64,000 nt of DNA from Amaranthus tricolor (taxonomy: Eukaryota; Streptophyta; Magnoliopsida; Caryophyllales; Amaranthaceae): positions 25,873,249 through 25,937,248 of the forward strand of contig NC_080056.1 in assembly GCF_026212465.1 (NCBI RefSeq), in the 5' to 3' direction. Position 1 is the first letter of the stretch; each line of letters opens with the position of its first letter. The position numbers were made by a program, and so were the translations under genes. Below are positions 57,346 through 64,000 of this stretch, one piece after another. The notes under the pieces are model-generated. The model saw only the letters and a program-made list of their open reading frames with translations. It searched no databases and had not been told where the DNA came from.

Positions 57346-59823
57346 TGTAACACCCCGTCTCGTAACAAACTGTAAAAACATATGCGGAAGCACACTACGG
57401 GACAGAGCGTTACGCTGACCAAAAGAAAGGGAATAAAATATTAGAGACTAATCAACATTATAAACATATGGCTAAATAGTGGGCCTAGGAAAACAAAAAT
57501 ATGTACTAGAAGTTTTAACTCCAAAAAAAGAAAAGAAAACGTGAGGCAGAACAACCTCAGATAGGTAGGTAATAAGGGCTATTCAAAAGCTTTTTCTACT
57601 AGTTTAAAACACATACGACACTAAATTAAAACTTCAGAAGCAAGGCTCTAAGCACACAAAAATGTTGCCCCAACGCCCGATACAAAAATATAAGCATATC
57701 ATTCATAATCTTCACCTGAAAATATTAACAACAGTCCACAGTCAGTGGGGAGTAACTAGCAGTTCTTCTAAGGTAATATCTAACATATAACAGATAAGTA
57801 CATTTGTTTGTTCATAGAATACTACACCAGTAATTCAACACATAAATTCATTCTAATCCTTATAATAAAATAATCTTCTGTAAACATGCGCTGCATAACG
57901 GAAATCAATGTAATCATATGCAAGCATAACAGAATAAGCTGTAAAATCATGCATTAATTATAGTGGAGGAACAGACGCCAGTACTACACGCAGTAATACT
58001 TCTCAAGCTTTGTCGGGCTTACAAACCCCCAGTTAGCACACTAACTGTGTCTAAGAATGGCCAAACTCCCGTTATAAACATTCCATACCGAATGCAATAA
58101 TCGGACGACAACAACCACTTGAGGATATGGTACTCCATACCGAGTACACTAACACACTCCATACCGAGTGTGTGGGGCCCTATAATAACACCATTCCATA
58201 CCGAATGGTGGTGGCATTTGTCTTACCCATCAACCGCAGTCTAAGGGTTTTCCTCCCTATACATGTATCACATATATCAATAACATCATGAAGTATTGGG
58301 CAACCAATTCATGATTCATGCCAACCGGGAGAAATAATTCTCATGCATCATAAGATATCCATAACATATTATATCAGAACAAACATGAAGCATACATGTC
58401 CTTAAAAACAAGGTTAACGACCATTTTGCATAACTAGGGAAAAACACTAAACGTAACATCTTGTCGTAAAAACAGAATTGTTCTGTCTAGTGTATTATGA
58501 AGGCCATAACTCAGCGTATACAACTCCAATTAAAGTGATTCTTGATCCTAAATTCAAGTACTTTAAAGGACCTACAAGTTTTATTTGAACCATTTAAGCT
58601 AATTCTGCCCCTAACTAAGTCAAATATGCTAAAACATTCAGAACCTTATTTTTCAACTAATATTCTAAAAACAGAACACTTGCGACTCAACGAAGTGAAT
58701 CTACGTCATGTTCTTAGGCTCATTAGGAAGCCTAAATGAACTTATTTGAAGCTGATTTTTGGATATGTTTTAGGCCTATGTTTAATCTTTCCTAAACATC
58801 AAGAATGACGAAATTTGGTTTAGTATATTAGTCTCTAAATCTAATTTATTAACAATAGGTCAAACCGACTTTTCAGATTGCACACTTCTACAAATCCAAT
58901 TAAAAAGACCACTTATAAAATTACCCAGCTTATGAAATTTGGACTCAATCACCATAACATAAGTAGGCGTTTTGTGTCAAAATTTGAGATTCATTAGAGT
59001 AGTATAACAAGTCCTTTAAGCATGTTTAACTCAAGGCAAGAACATGTTACCCTAAACAGAAAACACCGAAAACAGAACGTTAATATAAAAATAATTATAA
59101 ATACTAAAAAACAATACCCATAACACGAATTTAACATATAATATCAAAAATGGCATTAAGAGTAATACCTAAAAAGAACGAGGCTAAAATAATTTCTTAA
59201 GTATCCTAAATAGTCCCAACATACACAGAAGGTCACAGCATGTACCCGGTTTGGTCTTTACTCAATTTAACCCATTTTTAAGGCATGAGACTTGGGTTTA
59301 AACATTTGTACCTACTGTTTATGAAAGATACTAACTTAGTATGGGTGCTAGTTACCTTAATTCGTGGGTTACAAGCACTAAAAGATTGAAGAAACCACTC
59401 GCCACACACACGTCCTGCTAGGCGTTGCTGCTGCCTCGTTGGTGGTGTTGTTTCTTTTGGATCTTTGGTGATCTTTTGTGCACGGTTTGAAAGGATTTCT
59501 TGCTTGAATATGTAGAGGAAGGTTTTCAGAATATTGGGTAGTCTTTAGGTTCCTTAATTAAGAAGGTGGAGAACTAATTTAAGGAAACAAAGTGCATGTG
59601 CTGCCAGCTCAAGGTAGAAGCAAGGAGGTGACTTGCTTAGTCTTGAAGTTCTCTCTTAATTTTATGCCACATACCCTATCTTAAGAGGATTGGTGTCACA
59701 AATTGACACACTTGCTAGTATGGTAGGCTAATTACAACTTGTTCTAATTAAAATTAGAACGTCAATGCCTTAATTCCAAAGTTATTAACCTTATTATGTG
59801 GTACTAGTTTCTTGGGTGTTACA
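57346..59823 (-). repeat. Tekay 5' LTR (2478 bp)
   Basis: Same termini as the 3' LTR and about 98-99% identical by eye, apart from a deletion of about 113 bp near 59743 and small indels. It directly abuts the right target duplicate CCTCG. Confidence 0.95.
58030..58210 (-). other. Cluster of five hairpins in Tekay LTR, four with CATACC loop (right copy)
   Basis: CAGTTAG/CTAACTG (58030-58047, loop CACA); CATTC/GAATG (58079-58094); GTACTC/GAGTAC (58130-58147); ACACACTC/GAGTGTGT (58152-58173); CACCATTC/GAATGGTG (58189-58210). The last four all have loop CATACC here; the left LTR has one change (CATAGC). Stems are unchanged between LTRs. Confidence 0.8.
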
Positions 59824-59828
59824 CCTCG
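59824..59828 (+). repeat. Target-site duplication, right copy (CCTCG)
   Basis: Matches 50033-50037; the interrupted pol frame continues after it at 59829. Confidence 0.97.
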
Positions 59829-61427
59829 AATGAAGTAAGTATAAATTCTTTGAATGAAAACACACCATCACCATCCATACTACGAAGAAGAATTAGAATG
59901 TCATCTCAACATCCTCCAGAAAATATTATAAGTAATCCAAACAAAGGTACGCAAACTCGATCCTCTCTTAAAAATTTATGTGCATTTTCTGCTTTTGTTT
60001 CTCTAATAGAACCAAAGGATGTTAAAGAAGCATTAAAAGAACCAGAGTGGATCATTGCTATGCAAAATGAATTGAATGAATTCGAAAGGAACAAAGTTTG
60101 GGATCTAGTTGAAAGACCTCTAGATCGTACTATTATTGGAACTAGATGGGTCTTTCGCAATAAACTCAATGAGGATGGAGACATTGTAAGGAATAAAGCA
60201 AGATTGGTAGCTCAAGGATATAATCAAGAAGAAGGTATAGATTATGATGAAACTTTCGCACCAGTTGCAAGGTTAGAATCTATCCGTATTATGCTTGCTT
60301 TTGCTTCTTATATGAATATTAAACTTTATCAAATGGATGTTAAATGTGCTTTCTTAAATGGATATTTACAAGAGGAAGTGTATGTTAAACAACCTCCAGG
60401 TTTTGAAAAATCTGATTTACCTAATCATGTTTTCAAACTAAACAAAGCGCTATATGGCTTGAAACAAGCTCCAAGAGCTTGGTATGACAGATTTAGCTCG
60501 CATTTACTTGAAAATGAATTTCAACGAGGAAAAATTGATAAAACACTTTTCATTAAAACGAAAGGAAAAGATATTCTTATTGTTCAAGTATATGTTGATG
60601 ATATTTTGTTTGGAGCTACTAATGATTCTTTGTGCAAGGAATTTTCTGAGATTATGTGCAAGGAATTTGAAATGAGCATGATGGGAGACTTAACATTCTT
60701 TCTTGGACTACAAATAAAGCAAAAGAAAGATGGCATATTTATTTGTCAAAGTAAATATGTTAGAGATTTGCTAAAGAAGTACAATATGGATGAATGTAGA
60801 GACGCTAATACACCTATGAGTTCAACACTAAGTCTAGATCAAGATCTTAGTGGAAAGAGCGTTGATCAAAAGACTTATAGAGTTAAGAGAATCTTTAGAT
60901 ATTTGAATGGGACTAAAGACTTCGGTCTATGGTACCCTAGTTGTGGAAATTTTGGTTTGATTGGTTTTTCAGATGCTGATTATGCTGGATACAAGGTTGA
61001 TAGAAAAAGTACTTCGGGATCGTGTCAATTCTTAGGAAATTCATTAATTTCATGGTATTCTAAAAAGCAAAATTCAGTTGCTTTATCTACAGCTGAAGCT
61101 GAATACATAGCCGCAGGTGCTTGTTGCTCTCAAATTTTATGGATTGCTCAACAACTTCGAGATCTTGGAATTGATCTCAAAGGCATTCCAATAAAATGTG
61201 ATAATACAAGTGCTTTTTGTATTACTAAGAATCCTGTTCAACATTCTCGTACTAAACACATTGAGGTACGTCACCATTTCATTAGAGATCATGCTGAAAA
61301 AGGTAACATTTCTTTATCCTTTATACCTACTGAAAATCAGTTAGCGGATATATTTACAAAACCTTTGAGTGCTGAACGTTTTGCCTATATACGTATGGAA
61401 CTTGGCATGCTAAATGATGTTGCATGA
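59829..61427 (+). CDS. pol: Pol of Sirevirus copy B, 3' part: reverse transcriptase and RNase H, with internal deletion
   Basis: Continues the pol frame after the Tekay insertion; it has no start of its own (the Met at 59850 is internal). RT motifs as in copy [31 protein letters not shown] and catalytic YVDD at 60591-60602. Then 37 codons present in copy A (3782-3892) are missing at 60882/60883, removing the conserved connection with [14 protein letters not shown]. RNase H follows with [23 protein letters not shown] and the C-terminal [10 protein letters not shown]. The frame stays open, but losing the RT-RNase H connection likely harms the enzyme. Apart from this, it is about 98-99% identical to copy A. 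Confidence 0.9.
   Translation, partial: NEVSINSLNENTPSPSILRRRIRMSSQHPPENIISNPNKGTQTRSSLKNLCAFSAFVSLIEPKDVKEALKEPEWIIAMQNELNEFERNKVWDLVERPLDRTIIGTRWVFRNKLNEDGDIVRNKARLVAQGYNQEEGIDYDETFAPVARLESIRIMLAFASYMNIKLYQMDVKCAFLNGYLQEEVYVKQPPGFEKSDLPNHVFKLNKALYGLKQAPRAWYDRFSSHLLENEFQRGKIDKTLFIKTKGKDILIVQVYVDDILFGATNDSLCKEFSEIMCKEFEMSMMGDLTFFLGLQIKQKKDGIFICQSKYVRDLLKKYNMDECRDANTPMSSTLSLDQDLSGKSVDQKTYRVKRIFRYLNGTKDFGLWYPSCGNFGLIGFSDADYAGYKVDRKSTSGSCQFLGNSLISWYSKKQNSVALSTAEAEYIAAGACCSQILWIAQQLRDLGIDLKGIPIKCDNTSAFCITKNPVQHSRTKHIEVRHHFIRDHAEKGNISLSFIPTENQLADIFTKPLSAERFAYIRMELGMLNDVA
60882..60883 (+). other. Junction of exact 111-bp in-frame deletion (intron-like scar) in pol B
   Basis: Copy A has 111 bp here, starting GTATGA and ending ACAG; B is joined exactly at those edges. 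A two-base AG repeat at the edges allows three placements. Confidence 0.7.
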
Positions 61428-62034
61428 ATTAAGGGGGAGTAATCACGAAGAATAACGGTATTTTTAATAAATCAGTTAAGTTGTTAAACATAAATTGTTA
61501 CTTAATACTAAGTATGTGTTAAGGGGGAGCATTACATTGTATTTATATGTTTGATTGATAATATATGTATGTTTATGCATGAATTTGAGAATTGAAAATT
61601 TAATTTCAATTTCTTGAAAATTATTTGTTTTATACAAAAATGGGATTTACAATTAAATACCTTTAATCAATAAAGGATGTTTAATTTTTTTTTTTTTAAA
61701 AAAAAGGATTGTTTGCCTAATTATATTTTAAAAACCCATGTATTAAAACATTGTTCATGAATATTGGTTGGAATACAATTATCTTTATAATTGCATTCAC
61801 AAATCAAACATCAATTGGTTTCACACTAACCGGTCAATTGCACACTCTTTGCATTCCTCTTGAATTGTCAAATCAAATTGAATGCAAGTACACATGCATT
61901 GTACTAATTCCCTTTAATAGAAAGAGAAGTGCGTTTCTGTTTCCCTCACATCAACTTCTTCTGATTTTCTTTCAAAAACCGTCTTTCTTTTTCATCTTCC
62001 TCAAGCTTTTAAAAAAAACAAAAAACACTATTCC
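61428..62034 (+). other. pol to env-like spacer of copy B with two AAGGGGGAG tracts
   Basis: AAGGGGGAG at 61431-61439 and 61521-61529. AT-rich, with a poly-T/poly-A patch near 61685-61705. The overlapping 110-residue ORF (61751-62083) is not present in copy A and is not supported. Confidence 0.7.
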
Positions 62035-63435
62035 ATGGCACCTAAACGAAAAATTAGTAAATCCGCTTCTAAGTTTGAAATAGGTGAATCATCAACACCA
62101 ATGACTGAACCTATGTCACCTACTGTTCCCTCACCATTTACTTCTTCTTCAGAAGTTCCCAAACAATGGTTTGAGAATTATACTGCATATGGGAGATGGA
62201 TAGATATTTTTAAGAATCGTTCACTTTCATTTGTTGATATTCTTGACTATAATTTCTTTCTGTTTGAAGATCTTGAAATCATTTCTTCTTTCATTCAGTC
62301 TACACCCGGCATGTTGCTAACTCCTGGCTCTATCACTTATCCCACACTGGTTAAAGTCTTTTATTCTAATCTATCTTTTACCATGGCCGATGGAAATCAA
62401 TCATTGAGAAGTTTCGTGAAAGGTAAAGAAATTATCATTTCTAAAACCCTAATCAATGACTTGTTTAAATTTTCTCATGATGATGATGATAGAACTCCTC
62501 ACATTGTTGCCTTACAGAATGCTAAAGATCTTTTTCTTCTTGAGTTATATTCAAATTTTTCTTCTGTCAAACAGTTAACTCACAATGCATTGAATCTAAG
62601 TGGAAAATTGCTACATTACATTTTGGTTAGAACTATTTTCTCTAGGAATTCCTCATGTGAACTAGTAACTAATGCTCATCTCATATTAATGTGGAAAATC
62701 GCCTCACTAAAATCTGTTGATTTTGCTTCTATAATTTTTTCTACAATGAGATTTTGTGTTTCACATAATCGTAATTGTGCACTTCCTTATGCTAATCTTC
62801 TGACATTGATTTTTGATCATTTTGGTCTACTCTCTGATTTAGAGGAAGTAGATAATTGTGGTCCTATATCCTTGTCTAAAGATAGTCTTCCTGCTCTTGG
62901 TATCTTTAAAATTGATGGCAAATATGAGTTATACTCGAATTTGTCTAGTGCTGTCAAAGATAACTTACAAAAGATACATGGTAAACGACTCTCTCGACTT
63001 GAACCTCATATTAAGGAACACACCACCATTTCTCACCTTCAATCTCTTGAATTAGAGGTAGGAGAAGTCAAAACTTCCTTACTAGAATTACATGATAAAG
63101 TGTCTGTGCTGACTTTTATGTTAGACACATTCATGAAAGAAATGAAAGGAATGGTTGTAGAGGACGTGGTTGTGGAAGAAAATATTGAAGAGGATGTCGA
63201 TATACCACAAGAGGCTGAGAAGAAGGAGGAACAAGAGAAGGAGGCACAAGAGGAAAAGGAGGTAGAAGAGAAGGAGGCAGAGAAAGAGGAGGTAGAGAAG
63301 GAGGCAGAGACAAAAGATGAAACAGTTGTTGTCGATGCAACTCTAATCCAAACCATCCAACCAATTGCTGATACTACAACTTCCCCTGATAAACCTAAGC
63401 CTTCCAAGAAAAGGAAAACTAGGTCCAGGAAGTAA
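62035..63435 (+). CDS. Env-like third ORF of Sirevirus copy B (function unknown)
   Basis: 466 residues, starting MAPKRKISKSASKFEIGES. Same plan as in copy A: basic and Ser/Pro-rich N-terminus, conserved core beginning WFENYTAYGRWIDIFKNRSL, a very conserved part around FSTMRFCVSHNRNCALPYAN, coiled coil near 325-370, a Glu/Lys-rich tract (EKEVEEKEAEKEE and similar) and a basic tail KPSKKRKTRSRK. No clear signal peptide. Codon-level differences from A are frequent, far more than in pol, but the frame and the core are kept. Role not known; a nuclear or particle-associated role would fit the basic tail and coiled coil as well as an envelope role would. Confidence 0.8.
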   Translation: MAPKRKISKSASKFEIGESSTPMTEPMSPTVPSPFTSSSEVPKQWFENYTAYGRWIDIFKNRSLSFVDILDYNFFLFEDLEIISSFIQSTPGMLLTPGSITYPTLVKVFYSNLSFTMADGNQSLRSFVKGKEIIISKTLINDLFKFSHDDDDRTPHIVALQNAKDLFLLELYSNFSSVKQLTHNALNLSGKLLHYILVRTIFSRNSSCELVTNAHLILMWKIASLKSVDFASIIFSTMRFCVSHNRNCALPYANLLTLIFDHFGLLSDLEEVDNCGPISLSKDSLPALGIFKIDGKYELYSNLSSAVKDNLQKIHGKRLSRLEPHIKEHTTISHLQSLELEVGEVKTSLLELHDKVSVLTFMLDTFMKEMKGMVVEDVVVEENIEEDVDIPQEAEKKEEQEKEAQEEKEVEEKEAEKEEVEKEAETKDETVVVDATLIQTIQPIADTTTSPDKPKPSKKRKTRSRK

Positions 63436-64000
63436 ATTTTTATTGATTGATGGTTGTTGAACAATATTTTCTTTTGGCAAACAAAACTTTTTATTTTCAG
63501 TTAACTATCCCAACATTTTACTCCTTGTTTACTTTTTGATGAAAGTCAAAAAGGGGGAGATATTTTATCATATATTTTGTTGCATAATATTTTATCATAT
63601 ATTTTGTTGCATAATATTTTATCATATATTTTGTTGCATATTTGTTGCATACATCATACAGAGTTGCTTGCTTGCATAATATGTTGCATATTCTGTTTCT
63701 GGATACTATTGCATGATATTGTATTGCTGGACAGACAGATGATTATGCTCTAAATGTTAGATAATAGATGATGCATGATGCATGCTCTGTGCTCTGATAG
63801 TGCATTGATATTCTGATATATGATCTTGATGATTTGTCTAAATCTATTAGTTATTAATGCTCTGATAAATACAGATTTTAACACTTGAATTGTTGCTGAT
63901 CAATAGTTATTGATTATTTGCTCTGTTTTATTTGTTAAAGTTTTTGCTCTGATTATTGATCATATTTGATAAAAATGTTTTTAATATTAAAGTATTGATA
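63436..64000 (+). other. 3' noncoding region of copy B (continues beyond window)
   Basis: AT-rich with an AAGGGGGAG motif at 63551-63559, in the same place as copy A's at 6554. No gene seen. The LTR-adjacent polypurine tract and 3' LTR should follow beyond 64000. Confidence 0.75.
63561..63641 (+). repeat. 27-bp tandem repeat, three copies
   Basis: Units start at 63561, 63588 and 63615, with TATTTTATCATATATTTTG followed by TTGCATAA. Copy A has an unrelated 26-bp duplication at the equivalent place, so this spot next to the polypurine motif has expanded independently in both copies. Confidence 0.88.

Larger units (their letters stand above)
50038..59823 (-). mobile_element. Ty3/gypsy chromovirus (Tekay/Del type), nested in Sirevirus pol
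   Basis: 9786 bp between target duplicates CCTCG. LTRs start TGTAACACC and end GGTGTTACA. On the minus strand: 5' LTR (57346-59823), tRNA-iMet PBS, Gag, protease-RT-RNase H, integrase with chromodomain, polypurine tract, 3' LTR (50038-52621). The RT-before-integrase order is Ty3/gypsy; a chromodomain at the integrase C-terminus with the pattern EEATWETEE...YPELF fits the Tekay lineage better than CRM. By eye about 30 substitutions separate the LTRs over about 2.45 kb, so it is a fairly young insertion. It has two in-frame stops and one frameshift, so it is not autonomous. Confidence 0.93.
45115..64000 (+). mobile_element. Sirevirus (Ty1/copia) copy B, 3' end outside window, split by a nested Tekay element
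   Basis: Order: 5' LTR, PBS, gag, pol, env-like ORF, 3' noncoding region; the 3' LTR is beyond 64000. The nested minus-strand chromovirus at 50038-59823 interrupts pol. Without the insert, the window holds about 9.1 kb of the element. Its left junction cuts the satellite after AAGTGGTTAG. Confidence 0.92.

Noticed and set aside
61751..62083. 110-residue ORF before the env-like gene of copy B
   Set aside because: Overlaps the true start of the env-like ORF in another frame, and has no counterpart in copy A, where part of it is deleted.
63039..63464. Minus-strand ORF of 141 codons, rich in Ser
   Set aside because: Complement of the Glu/Lys-rich repeat region of the env-like gene; low-complexity shadow.

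Overview
The window is repetitive plant nuclear DNA. I found no host gene, tRNA, rRNA or CRISPR array. Both retrotransposon types seen are plant lineages: a Ty1/copia Sirevirus (SIRE/Maximus type, with two Gag zinc knuckles, repeated AAGGGGGAG tracts and a third ORF after pol) and a Ty3/gypsy chromovirus (Tekay/Del type). Both have primer-binding sites matching initiator tRNA-Met. A flowering plant, probably a eudicot, is likely; I cannot name the species.

Layout. (1) 1-8645: the 3' part of Sirevirus copy A on + (gag from mid-gene, pol, env-like ORF, 3' LTR). (2) 8646-45114: about 36.4 kb of one head-to-tail satellite with monomers of about 168-169 bp, broken by a 100-N assembly gap at 23473-23572. 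It has at least three higher-order domains: a diverged left part, a very regular 7-mer of about 1173 bp (14.2-23.5 kb), a 1.3-2.0 kb multimer carrying a shortened monomer (about 25-36.4 kb), and a right part with a 1.85 kb duplication (36.4-45.1 kb). (3) 45115-64000: Sirevirus copy B on + (5' LTR, PBS, gag, pol, env-like ORF; 3' LTR outside the window). (4) 50038-59823: a complete but mutated Tekay-type element on the minus strand, nested in copy B's pol, with a 5-bp target duplication and two LTRs of about 2.5 kb.

The elements are inserted at the edges of, or within, the satellite array. The Tekay integrase ends in a chromodomain, a module that in this family is linked to heterochromatin targeting. 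Both Sirevirus copies keep gag, pol and a third ORF largely open, but each has one exact in-frame internal deletion in pol that the other lacks.

Points most worth a second look: (a) the two pol deletions (138 bp in A, 111 bp in B) both have GT...AG edges, as if spliced element RNA had been reverse-transcribed; (b) gag and pol are separated by five in-frame stops ending exactly at a strong splice-acceptor-like site, and pol has no ATG before its protease active site; (c) the Tekay LTRs carry four hairpins with one shared loop (CATACC) and different but perfectly complementary stems; (d) copies A and B are nearly identical from R/U5 to the end of pol but clearly diverged from the env-like ORF to U3, as expected from one template switch; (e) nested higher-order structure in the satellite. 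All comparisons were made by eye; no database search or alignment program was run.
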